Position numbers and translations under genes: made by a program
NCBI GenBank assembly: GCA_011620585.1
Contig: WOYV01000038.1
Span: 1-62,937 of the forward strand
Direction: 5' to 3'
DNA: 62,937 bases
From: Draconibacterium sp.
Lineage (GTDB): Bacteria; Bacteroidota; Bacteroidia; Bacteroidales; Prolixibacteraceae
In this document: in pieces, positions 9,441 to 18,229 of the stretch
How the letters are laid out: every line of letters begins with the position of its first letter
How positions within the stretch are numbered: position 1 is the stretch's first letter
The notes under the pieces: generated by a model
Told to the model about the DNA's origin: nothing
What the model saw: only the letters and a program-made list of their open reading frames with translations
Database searches by the model: none

Positions 9441-11489
9441 TCATTGTTTGATATTTAACTGATAAGAAACTCCCGTTTTGAACCACCTGCCGGGCTGAAC
9501 TACGTTTTCGATATCGTTGTAGGCCACATCGAACAGGTTATTTACCGAAGCAAAGAATGTGAAATTGTTAAGCTTATATGATAGCTTTCCATCGAATTCC
9601 CAAAAAGGTTGGTATTCTGCCTCACCCGCTGGCAGAGTGTCTTCGTATTTCAAATAAGTTCCTTCACGATCCTGAAAGACCACCTGTAAATTTAACGTTA
9701 GATTTTTAAGTAGTTTCTGCGAAACAGACCCCACAAACTTGTGTTTCAGGTTATCCAAAACGTATCTGGAAATATAATCAGATTCCAACTTTTCGACCTT
9801 ATTAAATAAATATGAAACCTGAAGATTGGGGTAATAATCTCCGAGTTTTTTTTGGAGACGGGCTTCAAATTGTACTTCCGTTCCAACGCTGGTTAATTCG
9901 GTTAGATTTCTGGGTTGCCATATTTCCGTTTCGTCGCTTTTGGTCCAATCGATAATATCGTGTCCTTTTCTATAAAATATCACAAAATGCCCCCGAAAAA
10001 AAAGATGATAGAGCTTTATTCCCCCTTCGAGTGTCTCCGAAGTTTCGGGTTTTAAATCGGGATTTCCAATATTTGCAGGTCCCTTGTAATATAAGTCGGT
10101 AAAAGTTGGCATTCTTAGCGAGGTATTGTAGCTTCCATAGAGTCGTAATTTATTAGTAACGCGGCAACTTACATCAAATCCGGGGAAAAAGTTGACCCCT
10201 AAACCACTATCCGAAACAGAATTGGCCAATACCCCCGCAGTAAAGGTCCAGTTGTTAAAAAAAACAGTATGTTCAAGAAAAGCAGACCATGTATTTTGCT
10301 GGTCCGACATGGTAAAAAATGCATCTTCGCCGGGAACTTTCTGAGGTTCATCCAAATCTTTCCCTAATACATTACTTAAAATATTTTGAGAACGAAATTC
10401 GACACCGAGCGCTGTTTTTCCGGGTTTCCATTGTGTCCAGGTATTTAAATTTGCACCGTAAACGTTGGTCAAATGATAATTGTGCCCGGTGTACCAGGAT
10501 GCCGGATCATCTCGGAACAGTTCAAACCTATCCTGGTGACGACGATAATATACCGCCGGCGAGAAATGAAATCTACCACTTGATTCCCAGCGAATAGAGG
10601 TAAAAAGTGTTTGTGTCGCTTCATACTGGTCAGGGTACATTGGGGTGTAAAAACTGTTGGCGCCAAATCCTTTATTTGAAGCCCCCAGTTGAAACCGGAA
10701 AGTCCCTTTTTGATTTCGAAAACGATTGGAATAAAAACCATTTACATCCCGGAAATCGGTATTATCGGCATAACCATCCGATTTTTTTAAACCCACTCCT
10801 ATGGTATGACCCCACTTTGCTGATTTCAGATGGCTTGTAATATTGCCATCAAAATAACCAAAACTTCCCACTGTGCCAACGGCCCCCAACTCACTGTTTT
10901 CCGCTTGGCGGGTTACAATGTTGATGGCTCCTGAAAAGGCATTGGGTCCGTAAACACGTGCAGCAGGACCTTCCAAAACTTCGATTCGGTCGATCTGTGC
11001 TAAACTAACAGGAAGATTTAAATTGTGATGCCCGGTTTGAGGATCGGTAATGTTGATGCCATTTAATAATACAAGTATCTGGTCGAACGTTCCGCCACGG
11101 ATACTTATATCCGCCTGAACTCCTTCAGGACCTCTTTGCCTGACATCTACTCCGGCAATGTACTCCAAAAGGTCCTGAACACTTTGAACGGGTGCCGCCT
11201 CAATTTCTTTTCTCTCAATCACGGATACCATCCGTGCCACCTGCGAGTATAAAGCAGGCGTTCTTTGCGCGTTCACCTCGATCTCATCGAGGTCGTATTC
11301 CATTTTAATTTCGGTTGTGTCTTGTTCAATAGCTAACGAAATTACCGGCGTCGAAAGAAAGTAAACGACCGATAAAACCGAAATAGCTATCGTTCTTTTG
11401 AGGGTCAGGAACGAAGAATATGATTTTCTTCCCCACCTTCTGAAAATTAAAATGTCATGCGCTGGCTGGTTGAATGACGAAGTTTTCAT
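9441..11489 (-). CDS. TonB-dependent outer membrane receptor, BtuB/siderophore type
   Basis: A 682-residue TonB-dependent transporter without the STN or CarboxypepD_reg extensions of SusC proteins. Visible are a hydrophobic export signal near residues 32-52, a TonB-box/plug region (about 70-200) with ISIRGGTFDQILVLLNG and IEVLEGPAARVYGPNAFSGAINI, and a beta-barrel ending in aromatic-rich strands (GVSYQLNIKQ). Such receptors import metal chelates or vitamins using TonB energy; the ligand cannot be read here. There is no SusD partner and no cobalamin riboswitch. The long N-terminus before the signal suggests the true start may lie at a downstream codon. Confidence 0.85.
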   Translation of the reverse strand: MKTSSFNQPAHDILIFRRWGRKSYSSFLTLKRTIAISVLSVVYFLSTPVISLAIEQDTTEIKMEYDLDEIEVNAQRTPALYSQVARMVSVIERKEIEAAPVQSVQDLLEYIAGVDVRQRGPEGVQADISIRGGTFDQILVLLNGINITDPQTGHHNLNLPVSLAQIDRIEVLEGPAARVYGPNAFSGAINIVTRQAENSELGAVGTVGSFGYFDGNITSHLKSAKWGHTIGVGLKKSDGYADNTDFRDVNGFYSNRFRNQKGTFRFQLGASNKGFGANSFYTPMYPDQYEATQTLFTSIRWESSGRFHFSPAVYYRRHQDRFELFRDDPASWYTGHNYHLTNVYGANLNTWTQWKPGKTALGVEFRSQNILSNVLGKDLDEPQKVPGEDAFFTMSDQQNTWSAFLEHTVFFNNWTFTAGVLANSVSDSGLGVNFFPGFDVSCRVTNKLRLYGSYNTSLRMPTFTDLYYKGPANIGNPDLKPETSETLEGGIKLYHLFFRGHFVIFYRKGHDIIDWTKSDETEIWQPRNLTELTSVGTEVQFEARLQKKLGDYYPNLQVSYLFNKVEKLESDYISRYVLDNLKHKFVGSVSQKLLKNLTLNLQVVFQDREGTYLKYEDTLPAGEAEYQPFWEFDGKLSYKLNNFTFFASVNNLFDVAYNDIENVVQPGRWFKTGVSYQLNIKQ

Positions 11490-11508
11490 TAAAATAGTTT
11501 TGAGCGTG

Positions 11509-11516
11509 CAAATGTA
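11509..11516 (-). promoter_or_regulatory. Candidate -7 box of the TonB-dependent receptor gene
   Basis: TACATTTG on the minus strand is an exact TAnnTTTG match 20 bp before the ATG at 11489. The expected -33 position has no TTTG. The short leader leaves no room for a riboswitch. Confidence 0.4.
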
Positions 11517-11668
11517 TAAATTGACAGCAATTATTAGCAGTACATATTTAAATACCTGAAAGCATTTTATCCTGAGATACTTATAACTTTAATGAAATCA
11601 GTGCACTTGGCAGCATAAAGAAAATTGATACTGCATAGATAAAATCAACTGACAAATGTCATGATTTA

Positions 11669-11701
11669 TTTGCTTTTAGGCTGGTCTTTAGATTACATTT
11701 G
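11669..11701 (+). promoter_or_regulatory. Promoter of the sigma factor gene at 11728
   Basis: TTTG (11669-11672), a 21-nt spacer and TACATTTG (11694-11701) match the Bacteroidota promoter consensus exactly in both boxes and spacing. The start codon follows 26 bp after the -7 box. Confidence 0.65.
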
Positions 11702-11727
11702 TTTAGACAAATTAAAAATAACGCGCC

Positions 11728-12237
11728 ATGACTCAAGTCCAATTTACCAATGCACTCTTAGGGTTAAGTGATAAACTGCATTATTATGCACTGAGCCTCA
11801 CAGCTGACTCAGAAAGGGCAGACGATCTTTTACAGGAGACTTTCCTTAAGGCTTTAATGTACCGGGATAAGTTTACCCAGAATACCAATTTCAAAGCCTG
11901 GATTTATACTATCATGAAGAATACCTTCATTAACGATTACCGCCGAAAAGTAAAAACAAAAAATACTTTCGAAGGTTCCAACAACGAATTTCATTTAATG
12001 TTCACTAAAGACAAAGTTTATCCGGCTCCTGATTCATTTTACAGCTCAAAAGAAATTACCAAGAGCATCGATTCTTTGGAAGACGAATACAGAGTACCTT
12101 TCACTATGTTTTTGGAGGGTTACAAATACAAGGAAATTGCCGAAGAATTAGAACTCCCGCTGGGAACCGTTAAAAGCCGCATTTTCTTCACTCGCAAGAA
12201 ATTGGAAAAAGCATTGCACGACTACTCAAATAATTAA
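11728..12237 (+). CDS. RNA polymerase sigma factor, ECF type
   Basis: A 169-residue sigma-70 family protein containing region 2 (about 15-80: DDLLQETFLKALMYRDKF, then FKAWIYTIMKNTFINDYRR) and region 4 (about 115-165: YKEIAEELELPLGTVKSRIFFTRKKLEKAL, a helix-turn-helix). There is no FecR gene or SusC partner next to it, unlike the two PUL sigma genes in this window, and it resembles the stand-alone ECF factors found across Bacteroidota. Its target promoters are unknown. It has a strong promoter and its own terminator, so it is monocistronic. Confidence 0.9.
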   Translation: MTQVQFTNALLGLSDKLHYYALSLTADSERADDLLQETFLKALMYRDKFTQNTNFKAWIYTIMKNTFINDYRRKVKTKNTFEGSNNEFHLMFTKDKVYPAPDSFYSSKEITKSIDSLEDEYRVPFTMFLEGYKYKEIAEELELPLGTVKSRIFFTRKKLEKALHDYSNN

Positions 12238-12263
12238 TGATAATAAATGATTAGGTTTTGATT

Positions 12264-12300
12264 AAGGTCTTCAAATTTTAGAAGGCCTTTTTTTATTTTT
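12264..12300 (+). terminator. Intrinsic terminator of the sigma factor gene
   Basis: AAGGTCTTC, an 8-nt loop and GAAGGCCTT pair with one G-U wobble and are followed by a T-rich tract. It lies 27 bp after the sigma gene stop. Confidence 0.8.
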
Positions 12301-12350
12301 ATCGTTGTAAATATCATTGTTGAATAGTTGATCAAAACATTGTAATAATC

Positions 12351-12902
12351 ATGAAAAAGATTGCCGTTCATTTAGCCGAGGGTTTTGAAGAAATAGAAGC
12401 TGTAAGTATAATTGATGTGCTGCGGCGCGCCGAACTTGAAGTAAGCATTATTTCGATAACCGGGAATTTAGAAGTTTCGGGTTCACATCGGATTAAGATT
12501 GGCGCCGACCTTCTTTTTGAAGATGTAGACTATTCGCAAATCGACATGCTGGTTTTGCCGGGCGGAATGCCGGGAGCAAAGCATTTGAAAGAACACATCG
12601 GCCTGGCCGAGCAAATCGTAAAATTTAACGACAATGGAAAACCCATAGGTGCAATTTGTGCAGCGCCGCTTGTGCTGGGCAATCTTGGAATCCTGAAAGA
12701 CATTAAAGCTACCTGTTACCCGGGGTTTGAAGGTGAACTTCACGGAGCTATTGTTACTGAAAACGATGTCGAACTTTCAGGTTCGGTGGTAACGGGTAAA
12801 GGCGCGGGTGTCGCCATCGATTTTGCGTTGAAGATCGTGGAAATGCTAAAAGGAAAAGAAGAAGCTACACAACTGGCTCATAAAATGATTGCAGAGGTAT
12901 AA
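12351..12902 (+). CDS. DJ-1/PfpI family protein (YajL-like)
   Basis: A 183-residue cytoplasmic protein of the DJ-1/PfpI superfamily. It has the conserved start (KIAVHLAEGFEEIEAVSIIDVLRRA) with the acidic Glu near residue 16, the LVLPGGMPGAKHL loop and the nucleophile elbow GAICAAP with the reactive Cys near residue 104. Family members act as glyoxalases/deglycases or redox chaperones; which applies here is not certain. It is a single gene following a terminator and convergent with purL. Confidence 0.9.
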   Translation: MKKIAVHLAEGFEEIEAVSIIDVLRRAELEVSIISITGNLEVSGSHRIKIGADLLFEDVDYSQIDMLVLPGGMPGAKHLKEHIGLAEQIVKFNDNGKPIGAICAAPLVLGNLGILKDIKATCYPGFEGELHGAIVTENDVELSGSVVTGKGAGVAIDFALKIVEMLKGKEEATQLAHKMIAEV

Positions 12903-12938
12903 TAAAAAAGCCGCCTGTTATTTCTGAAAAAGCGGCTT
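12903..12938 (-). terminator. Terminator of purL
   Basis: AAGCCGC and GCGGCTT form a 7-bp stem around a 17-nt loop. On the minus strand it is followed by six T, so it fits purL. It may also act weakly on the convergent DJ-1 gene. Confidence 0.7.
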
Positions 12939-12957
12939 ATTACGTTAAATCAAAAGC

Positions 12958-15900
12958 TTATTTTGCTTTTCCGGCGATCCAGTTTCTTGCATTTACAAAA
13001 GCCTGAATCCATGGAGCCACTTCATCCATTTTCCGTTCGGCAGGATATGTTCCCCACAGCCATGGTTGGAAAGCGCGTTCAAGATGCGGCATCATAACCA
13101 GGTGGCGACCATTGTCGGAACATAGCGATGCCGCGTTGTAATGAGAACCATTTGGATTACCCGGATATCCATCGTAACTGTATTTCATCGGAATATTGTA
13201 TTGGTCTTCGTTGAACGGCAAATAAAACTTGCCTTCGCCATGAGCTACCCAAATACCAAGTTTCATTCCGGCCATGTTTCGAAGCATTACTGATTCATTT
13301 TCCAAAATATCCACATTCAGAAATGCCGACTCAAATTTATGCGATTCGTTATGTAATAATTTTGGTTGTATGCTATGTTCGGGCACTACTACCCCAAGTT
13401 CCACCATAAGCTGGCAACCGTTGCAAACACCCAGACTCAAGGTATCATCGCGCCGGTAGAATTTCTCAAGTGCGATGCGTGCCGTCTCGTTATATTTAAA
13501 AGCGCCTGCCCATCCTTTGGCCGATCCCAGTACGTCGGAATTGGAGAAACCACCTACAAAAACAATCATATTTACGTCTTCGAGTGTTTCACGTCCGGCA
13601 ATCAGGTCGGTCATATGCACATCTTTTACATCCATTCCGGCCAGATACATGGCGTAAGCCATTTCACGGTCGCCGTTTACGCCCTTTTCCCTGATAATGG
13701 CAGCTTTAATCCCGGAACTGGTTCTTCGCTTCAAATCAATTCCCAAATCGGCAGCTTTCCCGGTAAAATCTTTAAAATCGAATTTCAGATCGTGTCTTTT
13801 ATAATTCTGAAAACGTTCGAGCGCCTTTTCTTTTCCGCTTTGTTTTCTGTCGAGCAAATACGAAGTTTTGAACCACATTTCGCGTAGCGAGTTGATATCA
13901 AAATCGGCTTCAACCGTACGATTTACCACTCTAACTTTTCGGTAAGGAACAGGGAAACCAAGCGAGATAAACTTAACGCCTGCCCGGGCAAGTTGCTCTT
14001 TTACAACATCGTTATCGGCACATTGAATAACAACCCCCGGATTTTCGGCCAGCAGTATTTTTGCCAGGTCTTCTTCTCCAAAATCGGTTACGTTCACCTT
14101 CATCCCCCACTTGGTATTGCTAAAACACATTTCGAGTAAAGTCGTGATTAACCCACCCGAAGCGATATCATGACCTGCAAGAATTAAATCCTGTTCAATG
14201 AGTTTTTGTACTGTATTGAAAGCCGCCACAAATTTTTCAGGATCGGCAACGGTTGGTGCAGTTCTGCCTATTTTGTTGATCGATTGTGCAAAAGCGCTGC
14301 CACCAAGGGCACGCTCCATAAACGACAGATCAATAAAAAGTATCTCTTTCGATTCGTCGTTTACCAGCACCGGTTCAACTACCTTTTTAACATCCGAGAC
14401 TTCACCCGACGCTGAAATTATAACAGTTCCGGGAGCAAGTACCACATCGTCCTTGTATTTCTGGGTCATCGACATGGAATCTTTTCCTGTCGGGATGTTG
14501 ATACCCAGCGCAATAGCGAATTCACTCGCTGCTTCTACTGCACGGTAAATCCTTGCGTTTTCGCCCGGATTTTTTGCCGGCCACATCCAGTTTGCACTCA
14601 ACGAAACACTTTTCAGATGATCGGTAAGCGGCGCCCAGATAATGTTTGTAAGCGATTCAGCAATCGAAAGTACCGATCCCCTTTCAGCATCGATCAAGGC
14701 TGCCACGGGTGCATGGCCAATCGAAGTCGCAACACCTGCCTTCCCCTGGTAATCGAGTGTAATTACACCAACATTATTTAATGGCAGTTGAAGTGGCCCG
14801 GCTGTTTGTTGTTTGGCAATGCGGCCGGTTACCGAGCGGTCAACCTTGTTGGTTAGCCAGTCTTTACAAGCCACCGATTCGAGCTGAATCGTTTGTTCAA
14901 CCAAATCGTATATTTCTTCCCAGTTGTATTCGAGTTCTTCAAAATCGGGAAGTACCGTTTCGTCTTCCAAAACAGTTTTAGGCGGATTTCCAAACATATA
15001 ACCCAACTGCCAGTCGATTGGTTTTTCGCCGGTTTCGGAGTTTTGAAAAGTAAATTGCATGTCGCCGGTTGTTTCCCCAATTTCATAGATCGGTGCACGT
15101 TCGCGCTCGGCAATTTTGCGCAACAGATCAACATGTTCGGCTTTCATAACCAGGCCCATGCGTTCCTGCGATTCGTTACCAATTATTTCTTTTTGTGAAA
15201 GCGTTGGGTCACCCACTGGCAATTTAGCGGTATCAATTTTTCCGCCAGTTGATTCCACAAGTTCCGACAAACAATTCAAGTGCCCGCCGGCGCCATGATC
15301 GTGAATCGAGATGATTGGGTTATCATCGGATTCGCTCAATGCACGAATAGCATTGTACACCCTTTTCTGCATTTCAGGATTTGCACGTTGCACGGCATTT
15401 AATTCGATTGAGTTTTTGAACTCGCCGGTTGCTACCGACGAAACAGCTCCTCCACCCATCCCGATGCGGTAGTTGTCTCCACCCAACAGAACGACTTTAT
15501 CGCCCACTCCGGGTTTATCTTTCAAACTATATTTTTTGGCCCCAAAACCGATGCCACCAGCTAACATGATTACTTTATCATAACCGTATTTGGTAAAATT
15601 CTCGAAATGTTCAAATGTAACTACGGAACCTGTGATAAGAGGCTGTCCAAATTTATTTCCAAAATCGCTGGCTCCGTTCGAAGCCTTAATCAGAATTTCC
15701 CCGGGAGTTTGATACAACCATTCGCGTTCATCGGTAGCTTGTTCCCACTGTCGCATAGCTTCTGTTCGCGGATACGAAGTCATGTAAACCGCCGTTCCGG
15801 CAATTGGCAATGCACCTTTCCCTCCGGCAATCCTGTCGCGGATTTCGCCGCCGGTTCCTGTAGATGCTCCGTTAAAAGGCTCAACAGTTGTTGGAAAATT

Positions 15901-16647
15901 GTGGGTCTCGGCTTTTAGCGAAAGTACGGTTTCAATATCTTTTATTTCGAAGAAATCGGGTTTATCCTGTGTTTTTGGTGCGAACTGTTCAACCACCGGT
16001 CCCTGTACAAACGAGCAGTTATCCTTGTAAGCCGAAACAATTTTATTCGGATTTACCTGTGAGGTTTTTTTGATCATTTTGAACAGCGACGATTCCATTT
16101 CCTTTCCATCAATCACAAAAGATCCGTTAAAAATTTTGTGGCGGCAGTGTTCCGAATTCACCTGAGCAAAACCATATACCTCGCTATCGGTAAGGGGCCT
16201 TCCCATTTCTTTCGAAACCCAGTTCAAATAGCTGATCTCATCTTCACTTAAAGCCAGACCTTCCTGTTTATTAAAGGCGGCAATATTTTCGATGCTGAGA
16301 ATTGGATCGGGTTCTTTATCTATCGCAAAAACCTGTTGATTCAAACCACTATATAAAGCCTGTAACATGGGGTCGTACTTAACATGTTCGTTTTCGGCCT
16401 CAAAAAACTCTTCCATCCGGCGGATGCCTTCAATACCCATGTTCTGGGTTATTTCAACGGCATTGGTACTCCATGGAGTAAGCATTTCCTTTCGTGGACC
16501 AACAAACCATCCATCCAACGTTTGCGGTTTAAGATAAGTTGCCCCTGAGAAAAGCCAGATTAATTTATCGATGTCTCCCTGCCTGAGTCCTTTGGCCGAA
16601 TACACGGCAATGATGCTTTTAATCTGAGTTTTAAAGAATTGAATCAT
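12958..16647 (-). CDS. purL: Phosphoribosylformylglycinamidine synthase, large form
   Basis: PurL converts FGAR plus glutamine and ATP to FGAM in purine biosynthesis. This is the large, single-chain type (1229 residues from the chosen start), with an N-terminal PurS-like domain, two AIRS-type ATP-binding halves (for example SLKAETHNFPTTVEPFNGASTGTGG near residue 260) and a C-terminal class I glutaminase (GVCNGCQ with the nucleophilic Cys near 1090, and HGEGKF with the catalytic His). I start it at the ATG at 16647 (MIQFFKTQIKS); the frame is open 14 codons further but that stretch is cysteine-rich and not family-like. Confidence 0.96.
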   Translation of the reverse strand: MIQFFKTQIKSIIAVYSAKGLRQGDIDKLIWLFSGATYLKPQTLDGWFVGPRKEMLTPWSTNAVEITQNMGIEGIRRMEEFFEAENEHVKYDPMLQALYSGLNQQVFAIDKEPDPILSIENIAAFNKQEGLALSEDEISYLNWVSKEMGRPLTDSEVYGFAQVNSEHCRHKIFNGSFVIDGKEMESSLFKMIKKTSQVNPNKIVSAYKDNCSFVQGPVVEQFAPKTQDKPDFFEIKDIETVLSLKAETHNFPTTVEPFNGASTGTGGEIRDRIAGGKGALPIAGTAVYMTSYPRTEAMRQWEQATDEREWLYQTPGEILIKASNGASDFGNKFGQPLITGSVVTFEHFENFTKYGYDKVIMLAGGIGFGAKKYSLKDKPGVGDKVVLLGGDNYRIGMGGGAVSSVATGEFKNSIELNAVQRANPEMQKRVYNAIRALSESDDNPIISIHDHGAGGHLNCLSELVESTGGKIDTAKLPVGDPTLSQKEIIGNESQERMGLVMKAEHVDLLRKIAERERAPIYEIGETTGDMQFTFQNSETGEKPIDWQLGYMFGNPPKTVLEDETVLPDFEELEYNWEEIYDLVEQTIQLESVACKDWLTNKVDRSVTGRIAKQQTAGPLQLPLNNVGVITLDYQGKAGVATSIGHAPVAALIDAERGSVLSIAESLTNIIWAPLTDHLKSVSLSANWMWPAKNPGENARIYRAVEAASEFAIALGINIPTGKDSMSMTQKYKDDVVLAPGTVIISASGEVSDVKKVVEPVLVNDESKEILFIDLSFMERALGGSAFAQSINKIGRTAPTVADPEKFVAAFNTVQKLIEQDLILAGHDIASGGLITTLLEMCFSNTKWGMKVNVTDFGEEDLAKILLAENPGVVIQCADNDVVKEQLARAGVKFISLGFPVPYRKVRVVNRTVEADFDINSLREMWFKTSYLLDRKQSGKEKALERFQNYKRHDLKFDFKDFTGKAADLGIDLKRRTSSGIKAAIIREKGVNGDREMAYAMYLAGMDVKDVHMTDLIAGRETLEDVNMIVFVGGFSNSDVLGSAKGWAGAFKYNETARIALEKFYRRDDTLSLGVCNGCQLMVELGVVVPEHSIQPKLLHNESHKFESAFLNVDILENESVMLRNMAGMKLGIWVAHGEGKFYLPFNEDQYNIPMKYSYDGYPGNPNGSHYNAASLCSDNGRHLVMMPHLERAFQPWLWGTYPAERKMDEVAPWIQAFVNARNWIAGKAK

Positions 16648-16688
16648 GGTACAGTGTAATTTAATAGAACATGTTGTAAAACACGCCA

Positions 16689-16696
16689 CAAAGATA
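16689..16696 (-). promoter_or_regulatory. Candidate -7 box of purL
   Basis: TATCTTTG on the minus strand is an exact TAnnTTTG match 41 bp before the purL ATG. There is no clear -33 TTTG. Confidence 0.4.
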
Positions 16697-16827
16697 AAAA
16701 ATTATACAAGGCCAGAATTATTACTTTTCACCATCGGCACGGAGTTTTCAACACACAAAACGTTAAATAGCCTGAAATCAAAAGAGAATTGAAATATTCT
16801 GTGTTATTTTAAACAAAAATATTTCGA

Positions 16828-17151
16828 ATGAAGCAGTTGTATATATTTCTCATTTTATTAACCATGCTGGCCTGCAGCCCGCAGCGAAAACTCAACCGAA
16901 CCTACCTTGGTAAAAGTATTGCTGAAATACAAGCCGAGTTGGGGGAGCCAAAAACTGTTTTCGATCGTGCTGACGGGAAAGTATATATTTTTGAAGAAGT
17001 TGAAGAACTGCGCAGCACCGAAATCAGTCAGGCCAAACTTACGCTCGACCCAATGGTTACACCCAAGGTTACCAAAACGGCGCGTTATTATGTAACGGTT
17101 AAAAATGAACTGGTTACTAAAATTGAACTGGAAAATGATTATGAACGCTGA
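16828..17151 (+). CDS. Small lipoprotein, SmpA/OmlA-like fold possible
   Basis: A 107-residue lipoprotein precursor. A short signal segment (MKQLYIFLILLTMLAC) ends in a lipobox with Cys16. The mature part begins with a short segment GKSIAEIQAELGEPKTVFDRADGKVYIFEE, which resembles the start of small BamE/SmpA-type lipoproteins (a helix, a G-x-P turn, then a strand), and ends with beta-strand-like sequence. I do not recognise a named family with certainty. It is divergent from purL and upstream of tRNA-Leu. Confidence 0.75.
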   Translation: MKQLYIFLILLTMLACSPQRKLNRTYLGKSIAEIQAELGEPKTVFDRADGKVYIFEEVEELRSTEISQAKLTLDPMVTPKVTKTARYYVTVKNELVTKIELENDYER

Positions 17152-17191
17152 GTATATTTATGTGAAGAGTATGCAGGTTAATTTTTTTTTT

Positions 17192-17199
17192 TAGTTTTG
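17192..17199 (+). promoter_or_regulatory. Candidate -7 box of tRNA-Leu
   Basis: TAGTTTTG is an exact TAnnTTTG match 46 bp before the mature tRNA 5' end. No clear -33 element is visible. Confidence 0.4.
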
Positions 17200-17245
17200 C
17201 ATTCACAAATTTTCAGGGTATCCTGAAAGAAGTTCTAAACATATT

Positions 17246-17331
17246 GCCCAGGTGATGAAATTGGTAGACATGCAAGGTTGAGGGCCTTGTGGGAGTATAA
17301 TCCCGTGCAGGTTCGAGTCCCGTCCTGGGCA
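17246..17331 (+). tRNA. tRNA-Leu (GAG)
   Basis: An 86-nt class II tRNA. The acceptor arms GCCCAGG and CCTGGGC pair perfectly. The anticodon stem CAAGG/CCTTG encloses TTGAGGG, giving anticodon GAG for CUC/CUU codons. A long variable arm (GGGA/TCCC) is present, as expected for leucine, and the T arm contains GTTCGAGTC. CCA is not encoded. The gene lies at the border between core genes and the glycan-utilisation region. Confidence 0.95.
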
Positions 17332-17340
17332 CTTATAAAA

Positions 17341-17377
17341 AAAGCAACAATATTATTTTCAGATTGTTGCTTTTTTT
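17341..17377. terminator. Terminator downstream of tRNA-Leu
   Basis: AAAGCAACAAT and ATTGTTGCTTT form a perfect 11-bp stem around an 11-nt loop, followed by T residues on the plus strand and also on the minus strand. Confidence 0.85.
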
Positions 17378-17401
17378 ATTATTCAATTTCATTCGTGTCC
17401 A

Positions 17402-18110
17402 CTAAAAATTAAAGCACAATTGAATACGACCATTTTCAGGCATATCATCCACTTTCTCTATCCATTTGAAAAGTTCTCTCATCGGCGTTTTATCGAAAAG
17501 AGACATGCTGAGGATGCGAAGTACATCAAAAGTGCTTCGATTAAGCCGGAGATTGTGCTCAATAATTGCAACAAGGCAATAAGCTGTAATTACCGAAAAA
17601 ATACGGATTCTAACCGCATTTCCTGTTACACCCCAGAAAGATATTATATGCAGATGTTGCTTAATCCACTAAAAAAACAGTTCCACTTGCCATCTGTTTT
17701 TATAAAGCCGGGCAATGTGTTTTGCGCTGATTTCAAAGTTATTAGTGAGGTAAGTGAAGGTTCTTTGGTGTTCCATAGGGTAATAGCCGCCATGCCTGAG
17801 CAAAACAGGATATTTCCCTTTTGTCTGCTGTCCTGTTAGCCGTATCGTCTGATCGAAAAGAATATTGTCTGGGCTGTCAAGAAAATTTGTCCACCAGAAA
17901 AGGTTCAGGCACAGGTCAATAGTAGTAGAATCAAAGGCATAAACCACCTCTGGCTTCAAGTTCTTTGGCAATTCGTTTTCCCTGTGCGATGGATATCATT
18001 TTGTAGGCAAATTCTTCAAAAATCCTACAACCCCTGATAGCATTCTCCTTTGCCAGGTTGCTTCGGAATACTAAAATTTTACCGAAAACCCAAATGCTAT
18101 ACTGATCCAT
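17402..18110 (-). pseudogene. Decayed IS4-type transposase
   Basis: A degraded insertion sequence, read on the minus strand in pieces. From 18110 one frame encodes an FRSNLAKENAI...CRIFEEFAYKMI segment matching the middle of IS4-type transposases. A frameshift near 17960 leads to VVYAFDSTTIDLCLNLFWW, the catalytic-core Asp motif. This jumps directly to DQTIRLTGQQ, an internal deletion of roughly 80 residues compared with the family. It continues to LYKNRWQVELFF, then an in-frame TAG where relatives have Lys, then WIKQHLHII...SFWGVTGNAV to a stop at 17402. The N-terminal third is missing. It cannot be active. Confidence 0.85.
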
Positions 18111-18137
18111 TTAAAAACCATTTCAATAGAGATACAG

Positions 18138-18172
18138 GAACCGGATCGATGATCCGGCTCTTTTTATTAAAA
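18138..18172 (+). terminator. Hairpin with T-tract, plus orientation
   Basis: CCGGATC, loop GAT and GATCCGG pair over seven bases and are followed by CTCTTTTTATT on the plus strand. No intact plus-strand gene precedes it, so it may be a relic of the inserted element or limit readthrough from the tRNA side. Confidence 0.5.
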
Positions 18173-18229
18173 GAAACCCGGGAAAAACTGCTTAATCCCT
18201 GGTTCCGCTTATTTTAATGTGACAAATAT

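Noticed and set aside
11490-11727. Cobalamin riboswitch upstream of the TonB-dependent receptor
   Set aside because: The likely promoter is only about 20 bp before the start codon and no conserved B12-box is visible.
13274-16073. Several plus-strand open frames of 60-173 codons inside purL
   Set aside because: They are antisense shadows of a highly conserved gene; no start context or family match.
17420-17839. Plus-strand open frame of 139 codons after tRNA-Leu
   Set aside because: It lies antisense to the decayed IS4 transposase, whose minus-strand reading gives clear family motifs; the plus translation resembles nothing.
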